Notes: a model not told the origin generated them from the sequence alone. 16,892 bases of DNA from CAUZEB01 sp963578655 (GCA_963578655.1 CAUZEB010000021.1:1-16892), one strand, 5' to 3'; counted from the first letter of the stretch, positions 1 through 6,713 are shown. A program made the numbers and translations.

Positions 1-1146
1 GTCACCTTTCGCTGTGTTAGCGTTACCACCACTATGGATGAAAAAATCAGTGTACAATGTTCTTTTCAAAGGCCATTCCATTTCTGATCTCCACTGGTTG
101 GCACCCATGACAAAAATTTGTACCGGTGACCATTCTGCTACTGAGTTATTTTCTCCCTTCAACCAATATGAAAACCATTCGTCGGCAATGTCGTAGTAAC
201 TTATCTCAGCTTGGCTACCGAAATCGATGTCTCCAACCTTTCTATCCCAGTTAACAGCAGTGTGTGTCCAAGGGCCTATAATAATATGTTGGTTATTTCT
301 AGCATGTTTCGTCATACCGTTGGATGACATACCAGTGAATTGTTTGGTTGTCCAAATTTGTTGATCATACCAGCCGGTTGTATTAAGAACTGGCACATCA
401 ATGAGATTATGCTTACTCTCGAAACTAAAGTTATCTTCTGTATGGTTGTTGAGCCAGAGTTTCCATTGTTGAGACATGCCGTATATTGAGCTCTCAGGAA
501 TATCCTGAATCGGTAGAAACCACAACCATTTAGATCTCTCGTGCTTCATCCATAAAAGATCTGCCTCATCTTGGCATTTCGGACCCCATATTTCTTCATC
601 ACGACGTCTTTGGTCAGTGGATAGAGATATAGTCCATGATAGTATCCTGCCAAGTCGTGGCACGGCGCTCAGCTCTCGGTCTAATAAATTTGCAACGCAC
701 CCCTGAGGAAGCATTGCAAATAAATGAGGTGGACGTGTGTGTGCTAATTCCCATTGAGTCCATCCACAATAGGAGTTACCGACTGTGCCTACCTTACCTG
801 TTGACCATGGGAGTCTTGCTGCCCATTCCACAGTGTCATAACCGTCTTCGGCATCGTAGTGTTTCCCAGAGTAGAAACCTGGGTGAAAATGCCCGCCAGA
901 GGCATATCGACCTCTCACATCTTGTATTATAGATATATAGCCACGCTCGGCTAGTAACTGAGTCATTTCAATAGAGGTTGGCCTAGACTTGTCGTACGGA
1001 GTTCTTTGCAATAGTATAGGGAACTTGTCTGAACTGTCTGGGCGATAAACATCTGCACGGAGGATGGTACCGTCTCGCATCACTACCTTTAAGTTCGGTT
1101 CTCGAATTACTTTGAAGGATTTTGCTTTTGATTCTTTAGCTTCCAT
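1..1146 (-). CDS. CocE/NonD family alpha/beta hydrolase (C-terminus beyond window)
   Basis: Serine hydrolase of the CocE/NonD (X-Pro dipeptidyl-peptidase S15-like) family, which cleaves acyl esters or amides; the substrate cannot be told. 382 codons are open from the ATG at 1146 to base 1 without a stop, so the 3' end is missing (family members are usually 550-650 residues). The nucleophile motif G-N-S-Y-C-G places Ser125. The acid is the Asp of G-W-Y-D and the histidine is in G-P-W-T-H, both in the order seen in CocE. The early R-D-G-T...L-R-A-D-V-Y-R-P strand is also typical of the family. AGGGA lies 6 nt before the ATG. No signal peptide is seen, so it is probably cytoplasmic. It follows the C69 peptidase gene on the same strand after about 280 bases. 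Family is confident, substrate unknown. Confidence 0.9.
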   Translation of the reverse strand, partial: MEAKESKAKSFKVIREPNLKVVMRDGTILRADVYRPDSSDKFPILLQRTPYDKSRPTSIEMTQLLAERGYISIIQDVRGRYASGGHFHPGFYSGKHYDAEDGYDTVEWAARLPWSTGKVGTVGNSYCGWTQWELAHTRPPHLFAMLPQGCVANLLDRELSAVPRLGRILSWTISLSTDQRRRDEEIWGPKCQDEADLLWMKHERSKWLWFLPIQDIPESSIYGMSQQWKLWLNNHTEDNFSFESKHNLIDVPVLNTTGWYDQQIWTTKQFTGMSSNGMTKHARNNQHIIIGPWTHTAVNWDRKVGDIDFGSQAEISYYDIADEWFSYWLKGENNSVAEWSPVQIFVMGANQWRSEMEWPLKRTLYTDFFIHSGGNANTAKGD

Positions 1147-1428
1147 ACGAAATCCCTGTATGTCCGATTAGGTAAATTGGCATCATAACTCTATATATAA
1201 ATGTGCTGTAGGTAGAGAATCCACAATGTTATATTCTTAAACCTTACCCTTGTATTCATATTGTGGTTGAGGCACGAATTGTATTTATGTATAAAGGTGA
1301 AGAGTTCATTGTAAACGGGATGGCAACGAATATAGAGGGTAACAAGGTAAACAGCTCTTGCAAACCATTGTGAGCAGACGGCCTTAAGGTTTACAAACAT
1401 ACCTCAATAGACAATCCTCTAATTCAAC
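1147..1428. other. Intergenic gap, no gene supported
   Basis: AT-rich spacer between the C69 peptidase and the CocE hydrolase. It contains only a 69-codon open frame (1191-1400, minus) of low-complexity hydrophobic/aromatic composition, with no family resemblance, so no gene is called. A TATATATA-like run near 1190-1200 could be a -10 region for the hydrolase, but no convincing -35 was found. Confidence 0.5.
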
Positions 1429-2799
1429 TTAATAGTTATCGGCAGTAATTGGCACAGCATTTATAACTGAAAGCAATCTCCGTATTTCTGAAAGAACTAC
1501 ATTAGCGTTATCAGTCATGTATTCATTTACAAGACGATATGCCTCATTGGGTTTGTCTGCTCTTATTAGTGTATTTGCTTCTGTAGCTATCAAATATGAA
1601 CTTTCGATCAGTGAATCCTGAATAGGTGCCCAAGTGTTTCGAATCAATGCAATTTTTTCTTCGTCGAAGTCCATTTCTTTTCTGGTCTGCTTTTCTAATT
1701 GACGGAATAGCCACCACGGACTCCTATCATCCATTTCTTTATCGCCTATACTCAGGATGCTTGGAACCGTAGCTTCAGAAAATGTGGGTAGAAAAATACC
1801 TAGACATGGAGAATAGAAGCTACACCAATATATTGGAAGTCTAGAACCGTCATCACATAAATGTGCTATCAGTGTAGCCGCAGTGTTTCCCTTAGTATTC
1901 GAGGTATGATGCATACAGACTGAACCCTCAGAGGGCATGGTTGTTCGGTGTGGTTCGCCAGGATTGCTGCCGTCTGAATGGTCCCTAACCAACTTCATCA
2001 TATCTTGTAATCCAACTGCGTCCTTTAGACTGTCAAGGAAGGTACATAATCGAGATCTTCTGCTGGGTCCGCTTCCGGAAAAGGTTTTCTCGAAATCCAT
2101 GTACGCATCTCTAAAATTGAAACGGTCTCCTTTGGGTTCAAACCATCCGTTATTAATAGCAGTTTCTTCAGCCGAATTAGACAAACTCATCCAGTCTGTC
2201 GCTATAGAATGAGTGTTACTTATTCCGATAGTATTAACCGCGGGTTTAACAGCCCATTCGTGGCCGGCTGATTCGATAATATAGGCTTCACTAGGGTCAG
2301 CGACTATAAACCCATTGTCATAATCACTATATTCTGAATTCCCAACGAATCGACCTTGTCCATGCTTCGCAATCAATTCCGTAATTACATCGACAGATTC
2401 AGCAGCAGTTTTACCTCTCTCCAAACCAAGTCGCACCAAATCCATTCCGGTCAGTCTGGGTTCTTTGCCCATAGGTAGCCTTGATCTTACGGCTTCGTTT
2501 CCTATTACCACCTGATGTTCGTTGAAACCGTGTTCATATCCCCAACACCAGTATGGGCGTGAACCTACATGTCCATATGTAATGTCAACCTGTGGAATAT
2601 TAGTGAAGTCGCAATTCACTGATTCTCCGTTATTATGATTGAGTCTTTCCGTTTGAGTTAATGGCTGGCATTCCTCAGATTGTCTGTCACTATTTTTGGC
2701 GAACAGGGTGTGGCCATCGACGGTTGCATTTGGAAGAGCCACCATAGTGTCGCAACCGAAAAGTTCGTAACTACTTAACTTATTATTTGATACTTTCAA
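1429..2799 (-). CDS. C69 family peptidase / secernin-like Ntn hydrolase
   Basis: Peptidase of the C69/secernin group: N-terminal-nucleophile hydrolases that use a cysteine near the N-terminus and cleave dipeptides or amide bonds. The hallmark block C-D-T-M-V-A-L-P-N-A-T followed by L-F-A-K-N-S-D-R is near the start, with the likely nucleophile at Cys16. The start chosen is the TTG at 2799-2797, because a perfect GGAGGT (2811-2806) lies exactly 6 nt before it. The longer frame from an ATG at 2874 adds 25 residues unlike the family, has no ribosome site, and begins 14 nt after tRNA-Asp. Length from the TTG is 456 residues, normal for secernin-like proteins. It may be co-transcribed with the tRNA. 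Physiological substrate unknown. Confidence 0.88.
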   Translation of the reverse strand: MKVSNNKLSSYELFGCDTMVALPNATVDGHTLFAKNSDRQSEECQPLTQTERLNHNNGESVNCDFTNIPQVDITYGHVGSRPYWCWGYEHGFNEHQVVIGNEAVRSRLPMGKEPRLTGMDLVRLGLERGKTAAESVDVITELIAKHGQGRFVGNSEYSDYDNGFIVADPSEAYIIESAGHEWAVKPAVNTIGISNTHSIATDWMSLSNSAEETAINNGWFEPKGDRFNFRDAYMDFEKTFSGSGPSRRSRLCTFLDSLKDAVGLQDMMKLVRDHSDGSNPGEPHRTTMPSEGSVCMHHTSNTKGNTAATLIAHLCDDGSRLPIYWCSFYSPCLGIFLPTFSEATVPSILSIGDKEMDDRSPWWLFRQLEKQTRKEMDFDEEKIALIRNTWAPIQDSLIESSYLIATEANTLIRADKPNEAYRLVNEYMTDNANVVLSEIRRLLSVINAVPITADNY

Positions 2800-2805
2800 A
2801 GATAT

Positions 2806-2811
2806 ACCTCC
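2806..2811 (-). promoter_or_regulatory. Shine-Dalgarno site fixing a TTG start
   Basis: GGAGGT on the minus strand, 6 nt upstream of TTG 2799-2797. It decides the start of the C69 peptidase gene against the upstream ATG at 2874. Confidence 0.75.
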
Positions 2812-2887
2812 AGTTATGCCTATGGACTTTCTCGTTTGATTATATACTTGTGCCTTACTAGTAATCAGTCTCATTTAAAATGAGAAG

Positions 2888-2962
2888 CGACCCCGACCGG
2901 ATTCGAACCGGCGATCTCTGCCTTGACAGGGCAGTGTGTTAAAACCGCTACACCACGGGGCC
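2888..2962 (-). tRNA. tRNA-Asp(GUC)
   Basis: A full cloverleaf can be drawn. The acceptor GGCCCCG pairs with CGGGGTC (one G-U), the D stem is GTGT/ACAC, the anticodon stem is CTGCC/GGCAG with loop CTGTCAA (anticodon GTC, Asp), and the T arm is GCCGG-TTCGAAT-CCGGT. The discriminator base is G, as in bacterial tRNA-Asp. CCA is not encoded (CTTCTC follows), so it must be added enzymatically. It lies between the glutaredoxin and C69 peptidase genes on their strand and has its own promoter-like sequence. Confidence 0.96.
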
Positions 2963-2998
2963 CCGTTTCTAAACTGTCAGCCGACACCTCTTCGATGA

Positions 2999-3028
2999 AT
3001 TCTAGCCCGCGACCGGCTCGTTGGTCAA
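2999..3028 (-). promoter_or_regulatory. Putative sigma-70-type promoter for tRNA-Asp
   Basis: On the minus strand, TTGACC (3028-3023) and TAGAAT (3004-2999) are separated by 18 nt. Transcription would start near 2992, about 30 nt before the tRNA 5' end. The match and position are good, but there is no experimental support. Confidence 0.55.
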
Positions 3029-3124
3029 TAGTCATCGTCTTATATTGATATTAATATTGTGTCAGGCGTCGGCATAATTACCGCGAATATGCTGGAGGTA
3101 TTGCGTCTTTAGGGATATTTCTGA

Positions 3125-3373
3125 TCAGCCAAGTCCAGCTGTATTCAGTGCAGCATCAAGTTTGGAAGGGCTATATCCAACTATTCTCTCGTCACCAATA
3201 ATCGCCACAGGTGTTGTTCTGTAACCCATTTTAACCAGTCGAGTTAATGCTGCCCGATCCAATGAAATATTAAATTCCTCAAACTGGATTCCTTTTCGTG
3301 AAAGGTACACTTTCACCATTTGGCAGGGACCTCAGCCGTTGGAGCTATAAACTTGAACTCCCGTATCGTTCAT
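3125..3373 (-). CDS. Selenocysteine-containing glutaredoxin/NrdH-like redoxin (UGPC active site, TGA readthrough)
   Basis: Small thiol/selenol redox protein of the glutaredoxin/NrdH fold. Reading from ATG 3373 (AAGGA 8 nt upstream) gives 82 residues, with one in-frame TGA at codon 14 (3334-3332). The N-terminal strand reads V-Q-V-Y-S-S-N-G, then TGA, then G-P-C-Q-M, so the TGA sits on the first cysteine of the family's C-x-x-C site, with Cys17 as the resolving residue. The rest is a complete glutaredoxin: helix, the V-x-Y-L-S-R-K-G-I-Q-F-E-E-F-N strand, the cis-proline loop T-T-P-V and the G-Y-S-P-S-K-L end. Without readthrough only 64 residues from an internal ATG (3319) remain, lacking the catalytic strand. 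A 7-bp hairpin begins 15 nt after the TGA (3316-3298). The natural stop is also TGA (3127-3125), without a hairpin. The gene lies 42 nt after the Sec-FTR gene, its likely electron donor. A nonsense mutation cannot be excluded from one sequence but is unlikely given the position. Confidence 0.88.
3298..3316 (-). promoter_or_regulatory. Putative bacterial SECIS hairpin for glutaredoxin Sec14
   Basis: GTGAAAG (3316-3310), loop TGTAC (3309-3305) and CTTTCAC (3304-3298) form a perfect 7-bp stem. The stem starts 15 nt after the TGA, so the loop starts after 22 nt. G is the second loop base. Both traits fit the published bacterial SECIS consensus (apical loop about 16-37 nt from UGA, G in the first two loop bases). 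Inference from sequence only. Confidence 0.7.
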
Positions 3374-3415
3374 GACTTTGTTCCTTTCAAATTTCTTATG
3401 TAATAACTGTTTGAT

Positions 3416-3853
3416 CTATTCCGAAGCTTGTTCACGCTTTTTAGCGTTGAACTCGCGTTTGCCCCCACTTTCACCAAAAAGTTCTTGTCCTGGTGGAACA
3501 GCCTCGTCTATAGTTTGACTGAAATCTGCTCCAGATTCGTATTTGCGAAGAAACTCTTCGCTAACAAAAAACATTCATATACAGAATCCGTCTCGTTCTA
3601 TGTCTTCATGATGACGCTCACAAGGACATATCTTCTTGCGATCCTCGACGGGATCACCGCTTAAGGGCATTCAAGGGCAATAACGATAGCCGAATTTCCT
3701 CTCATTTTCCCCCAATCCTTCTTGCACCACCTTAACAACATCTCGCTCGGGGAAAAATTCATACGGACCTTTTTTAACATAGCCTTCCGAAAATTTTACG
3801 GCTCTTTGTAATGCCTCTGGCTCTGTAAACTTCTTTTTTGGACGATTTGCCAT
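3416..3853 (-). CDS. Ferredoxin:thioredoxin reductase catalytic subunit with two selenocysteines (TGA readthrough)
   Basis: FTR catalytic subunits take electrons from ferredoxin through a [4Fe-4S] cluster and reduce the disulfide of thioredoxin-like proteins. Reading from ATG 3853 (GAAGGA 5 nt upstream) to TAG 3418-3416 gives 145 residues with TGA at codons 61 (3673-3671) and 93 (3577-3575). Residues 9-58 match the family N-terminus (V-V-Q-E-G-L...F-G-Y-R-Y). The three cysteine pairs then read C59-P-U61, C76-P-C78 and C91-I-U93. In characterised plant-type FTR (C-P-C, C-P-C, C-H-C) the first Cys of pair one, both of pair two and the first of pair three bind the cluster; the second Cys of pairs one and three form the redox disulfide. 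Here all four ligands are cysteine and exactly the two redox positions are TGA. The reading frame stays homologous after each TGA (M-P-L-S-G-D-P; M-F-F-V-S-E-E-F). Residues 106-145 are a charged tail. Each TGA has a hairpin 13 nt downstream. It lies 13 nt after the membrane-protein gene and 42 nt before the Sec-glutaredoxin. No FTR variable subunit is seen. Confidence 0.9.
3545..3561 (-). promoter_or_regulatory. Putative bacterial SECIS hairpin for FTR Sec93
   Basis: GCGAAGA (3561-3555), loop GTT (3554-3552) and TCTTCGC (3551-3545) form a perfect 7-bp stem. After an A-A mismatch it can extend by two T-A pairs and a G-U pair. The stem starts 13 nt after the TGA, so the loop starts after 20 nt, and the loop begins with G. 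If the inner A-T pair opens, the loop is AGTTT with G second. Confidence 0.7.
3638..3657 (-). promoter_or_regulatory. Putative bacterial SECIS hairpin for FTR Sec61
   Basis: GTGATCC (3657-3651), loop CGTCGA (3650-3645) and GGATCGC (3644-3638) form a 7-bp stem with one G-U pair. The stem starts 13 nt after the TGA and the loop after 20 nt, with G as second loop base. The spacing is identical to that of the second FTR hairpin. Confidence 0.7.
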
Positions 3854-3866
3854 GATATTCCTTCTA

Positions 3867-4376
3867 TCAGAGATCTTGCTGGTTAAAGTTGTCAGTAAGA
3901 CCGCTTCTCATTTTCTTGTGCATATCACAGGACATACGGTAAAACATTTCACTCTGACTTGTGAGTTTAGTTGATAGCGACGGAAGCGCTTGTTTGATTT
4001 CATCCATAGTCTTATTATTGGAAACCTCTACGCTAAGTACAGCCGCTGTACCGCATGAGCAGCTGGCTGAAAAAAAGACTTTATGGAAATCCTTATTGGC
4101 TGAAAAGTCTACGTCAAAGCCCTTTAGTCGTTTCAGCTTAATATTAGTATCTAGTGAACTAGACACTAAATCACCGATTTCTTTCAGCGTAGGAGGGTGT
4201 TCCTTCCTTCTCAACTCAGTTGTTCCATAATTTACGTTAAGTATATAACGAAACTCCTCTATCTTTAGAGTAACGTCCCTTGATTCGAATAACCATGTAT
4301 TTCTTAAGTCTCCGATAAATCCTTGGTAATATGTTAACAAAGCAAAGGCAATTATCACAAGGGCAGTTGTATACAT
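3867..4376 (-). CDS. Unrecognised membrane-anchored protein with CxC motif
   Basis: 169 residues, no family recognised. Residues 3-20 form one hydrophobic segment (T-T-A-L-V-I-I-A-F-A-L-L-T-Y-Y), probably an N-terminal membrane anchor with the rest outside or on the membrane face. The soluble part has a C-S-C motif (Cys106, Cys108) in the block F-F-S-A-S-C-S-C-G-T-A-A, and Cys150 in M-S-C-D-M-H. There is no clear Shine-Dalgarno before ATG 4376, so the exact start is less certain. The stop TGA is followed directly by TAG. It lies 13 nt upstream of the Sec-FTR gene and 43 nt downstream of the four-cysteine protein, so co-transcription is likely. The paired cysteines and position suggest, but do not show, a redox partner or target of the FTR/glutaredoxin pair. 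Confidence 0.7.
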   Translation of the reverse strand: MYTTALVIIAFALLTYYQGFIGDLRNTWLFESRDVTLKIEEFRYILNVNYGTTELRRKEHPPTLKEIGDLVSSSLDTNIKLKRLKGFDVDFSANKDFHKVFFSASCSCGTAAVLSVEVSNNKTMDEIKQALPSLSTKLTSQSEMFYRMSCDMHKKMRSGLTDNFNQQDL

Positions 4377-4419
4377 ATAGGCATAAAGATAAAATCTATA
4401 CTAGTGCGTGCTTCTTATT

Positions 4420-4662
4420 TTAGGTTTCCCAGGCACTACGGTAGTCTAACTGGTCATTATCATTACAGACGTATAAATCATCTGGAGAGACGCTTCTGTC
4501 TTGATTTCGGCACCCGAAGTTAGCGGTGCATCTATCTTTTGCATTCTTGTATGGACAACGCCAACTCGACACTTTTTCAACGCTTTTGGACATGTCCTTA
4601 AAGATGTCATGAAGACGTTCTATACTGGCCTTGTAACTTTTCCTATCAACCTCTTGCCGCAT
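4420..4662 (-). CDS. Small four-cysteine protein, unrecognised
   Basis: 80 residues, no family recognised. A basic, probably helical N-terminal half (residues 1-32) is followed by a cysteine-bearing half: Cys36, Cys45, Cys51 and Cys66 (C-x8-C-x5-C-x14-C), within R-C-P-Y-K-N-A-K-D-R-C and F-G-C-R-N-Q. Four cysteines in so short a protein suggest a metal or Fe-S site or disulfides. GAGG lies a few bases before ATG 4662. The gene begins 47 nt after the corrinoid protein gene and is the first of the likely redox group leading to the Sec-FTR. Normal TAA stop; no sign of selenocysteine. The plus-strand frame over 4501-4692 is treated as a shadow. Confidence 0.7.
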   Translation of the reverse strand: MRQEVDRKSYKASIERLHDIFKDMSKSVEKVSSWRCPYKNAKDRCTANFGCRNQDRSVSPDDLYVCNDNDQLDYRSAWET

Positions 4663-4709
4663 GTAACCCTCATCTTAGGTTATTCTAATTAAGTGGTAGG
4701 TGAATGTAT

Positions 4710-5453
4710 TTATTCATTTAATTGTTGGATACCGACGAAGGTTTTAGCGAGTTCTACACAAGATATCGCGTCTTTACCGTATCCGTCGGCGCCCATATCA
4801 TCTGCAAATTCTTGTGTTAATGGTGCGCCCCCGACCATTATTTTGACTTCATAGCGTAGCCCTATCTCTTCAAAGGCATCTATAGTCTTGCCCATATTAG
4901 GCATGGTTGTGGTTAACAAGGCCGACATTCCCAGAATGTCAGCCTTGTGTTCAGATACCGCTTCTATGAATGTATCCGATGTTGTGTCTACTCCAAGATC
5001 GTGAACTGTAAAGCCGGATCCTCTTAACATCATGATGCAAAGATTCTTACCTATGTCATGTAGATCTCCCTTTACAGTACCCATTATGATAGTTCCAATT
5101 GGCTTTACACCAGAGGCTGACAGAATGGGTTCTATGTGTGCCATCCCTGCCTTCATGGCACGGGCAGCAACTAAAACCTCAGGGACGAAGATGAAATTGT
5201 CTCTAAATTTAATCCCCACAATAGCCATGCCAGATATGAGACCGTCATCCAATATAGTATTGGCGGAAAACCCGGAGTCTAGAGCTTTTCTTGTTAGGCG
5301 ATCTACTTCATGTTGATTACCTATTATGAGGTTGTGAGCCATTTCGTGCATTAACGGGTCTGAGTCGTTGAATAGACTTTTAATGTGATTCAACTCAAAT
5401 GGCTTGGCGATATATTGAAGTTCCTTTTTCAAACCATCATGTGTAATGGGCAT
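4710..5453 (-). CDS. B12-binding corrinoid methyl-carrier protein (MtaC/MtbC/MetH-cap type)
   Basis: Corrinoid protein that carries a methyl group on cobalt between two methyltransferases. After about 40 extra N-terminal residues comes the helical cap domain (about 35-110), then the Rossmann B12-binding domain (about 115-245). That domain carries the signature G-T-V-K-G-D-L-H-D-I-G-K-N, with His132 as the lower cobalt ligand in D-x-H-x-x-G, followed by S-A-L (Ser177 region) and G-G-A-P (208-211). AAGGA lies 6 nt upstream of ATG 5453. Length 247, slightly above the usual 210-220 because of the N-terminal extension. It follows the MtaA-type and homocysteine-type methyltransferase genes on the same strand, which would deliver or accept its methyl group. 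No reductive activase is seen in the window. The methyl donor is unknown. Confidence 0.93.
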   Translation of the reverse strand: MPITHDGLKKELQYIAKPFELNHIKSLFNDSDPLMHEMAHNLIIGNQHEVDRLTRKALDSGFSANTILDDGLISGMAIVGIKFRDNFIFVPEVLVAARAMKAGMAHIEPILSASGVKPIGTIIMGTVKGDLHDIGKNLCIMMLRGSGFTVHDLGVDTTSDTFIEAVSEHKADILGMSALLTTTMPNMGKTIDAFEEIGLRYEVKIMVGGAPLTQEFADDMGADGYGKDAISCVELAKTFVGIQQLNE

Positions 5454-5644
5454 GTGCTTTCCTTCTCAGCATTTAGATACAGCCCTCCATCGATTGTGGT
5501 CAGCTATACATAAAAATATGATGAATATAAAGATTTTATCAGTTAAATTTAAATCTATCCACTTTGGATGGGGGAAGTGGTATCTTCATGGAGCATATTA
5601 GACATGGGACGAATGGACATTTACGATAGTAAAGATTTTACAGC

Positions 5645-5686
5645 ACTTTAAAAGCTAGCCTCCTTACTTTAAAAGCTAGCCTCCTT
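5645..5686. repeat. Exact 21-bp tandem duplication over a gene end
   Basis: Two adjacent identical 21-bp units (5645-5665 and 5666-5686) containing AAAAGCTAGCCTCCTT. The second unit contains the last codons and TAG stop (5678-5676) of the MtaA-type methyltransferase, so the duplication copied the gene end into the 3' flank. On the minus strand each unit carries AAGGAGG, a ribosome-site-like string with no start codon behind it. Confidence 0.9.
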
Positions 5687-6713
5687 GTTCTTCATGCCAT
5701 TTTATGACTGATCTAGGAATTTCAAGTAGGTTTTCAAGCTTTGTAGCCAGGGGAATCGCACATTCTGGAGCTATCAAATTTACGCCGGCGTCTAAAGCCC
5801 TGAACACTTCCTCTCGGACCTCTTCAGGTCCGCGAGCGTACAGAGTCTCGGGATTATTTATGTTACCAATCATAGCTATTTTGCCTTCAACGGCGTCCAT
5901 AGCTGATTGAGGATCATTCTTAGAATCAAAATGGAAAGCTGCCATGCCAGTTTCAGCAATATATTTCATTCTGTCTAGAGTATTACCACAAATATGAAGT
6001 ATTAGAGGTACCGTGAGACGTTCTGCCATTTCCATATGTAGTTCTTGAAGAAATCTCCTGTAATAGTCGCCACTAACCAAGTCTCCTGTCGCGTGATCTG
6101 GAAAAGTTAATATGTCTGCCCCTGCGTCAATTTGTGCTTCTCCAAAGAGAATGGAAATCTCCTTTAACTTGTTTAGCCCTTTTTTAACCAGTGTAGGATC
6201 GTCAACAGTACTTACAAGAAAACTTTCCACACCGAATACATGGTAAGCTAGAGTCCATGGCCCCATAGTTTTCCCTATAACTGCAACTCTGTTGCCAAAT
6301 TCGGATCTCAAAATCTCTATTGATTTTGTAATTGTTCGATTATCAGGATGATCAAGGAAATCGGGGGGGATTGAGATGTCATCTGGTCCTTTCCAAATTG
6401 GATTGTACATGCGCACTGTTGGCCAATTATCTTTTCCTTCCCACTGCATTTCACAATTCAACGCGGAGGATTCTTGAATAATAGTGAAATACGGCATTAC
6501 GGAATCAAATCCCAGTATTGTATGGCCCGTAGCGGCTAGGCGAGCAGCCATTTCGGGATCACGGCACGCGTCAGGAAATGGAGCATCAACCATATCCATG
6601 AGTTCCACGGTAGCCACACTTGTTGGATTAGCTACAGGAGTACGATCGACTGGAGCGCCTGAAAGGGCATTTAATACCCGTTCTCTTGGTGTCATTGTCT
6701 CTATTATGGCCAT
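5676..6713 (-). CDS. Uroporphyrinogen decarboxylase-fold methyltransferase (MtaA/CmuA/MtbA-type)
   Basis: Member of the UroD/MtaA superfamily, whose zinc-dependent members move a methyl group between a corrinoid protein and a thiol or other acceptor. Full length at 345 residues. The N-terminal block M-T-P-R-E-R-V-L-N-A-L is typical. The zinc-type motif is present as His240-x-Cys242 (L-I-L-H-I-C-G-N-T) and Cys318 (A-P-E-C-A-I-P), which separates it from true heme-pathway decarboxylases. AGGAGGT lies 6 nt before ATG 6713. The corrinoid protein gene follows 222 nt downstream on the same strand, its natural partner. The reaction could be methyl removal from a substrate or methyl delivery; the direction and substrate cannot be read from sequence. 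Its 3' end lies inside a 21-bp tandem duplication. Confidence 0.9.
   Translation of the reverse strand: MAIIETMTPRERVLNALSGAPVDRTPVANPTSVATVELMDMVDAPFPDACRDPEMAARLAATGHTILGFDSVMPYFTIIQESSALNCEMQWEGKDNWPTVRMYNPIWKGPDDISIPPDFLDHPDNRTITKSIEILRSEFGNRVAVIGKTMGPWTLAYHVFGVESFLVSTVDDPTLVKKGLNKLKEISILFGEAQIDAGADILTFPDHATGDLVSGDYYRRFLQELHMEMAERLTVPLILHICGNTLDRMKYIAETGMAAFHFDSKNDPQSAMDAVEGKIAMIGNINNPETLYARGPEEVREEVFRALDAGVNLIAPECAIPLATKLENLLEIPRSVIKWHEEQGG

Noticed and set aside
636..932. 98-residue plus-strand open frame
   Set aside because: Antisense shadow of the CocE/NonD hydrolase, which is open over the whole 1-1146 stretch on the minus strand.
1191..1400. 69-residue minus-strand open frame
   Set aside because: Low-complexity composition, no family resemblance and no good ribosome site in an AT-rich gap.
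2800..2874. ATG at 2874 as start of the C69 peptidase
   Set aside because: A perfect GGAGGT 6 nt before the internal TTG, and better agreement with family N-termini, favour the TTG at 2799.
3125..3127. Terminal TGA of the glutaredoxin as another selenocysteine
   Set aside because: The protein is already full length there and no hairpin follows at the right distance.
3428..3664. 78-residue plus-strand open frame
   Set aside because: It lies antisense to the Sec-FTR coding region, whose homology is clear; it has no recognisable domain.
3416..3853. FTR and glutaredoxin as pseudogenes with nonsense mutations
   Set aside because: All three stops are TGA (not TAA or TAG), all fall on redox cysteine positions, each has a SECIS-like hairpin, and the frames before and after are intact with no other lesions.
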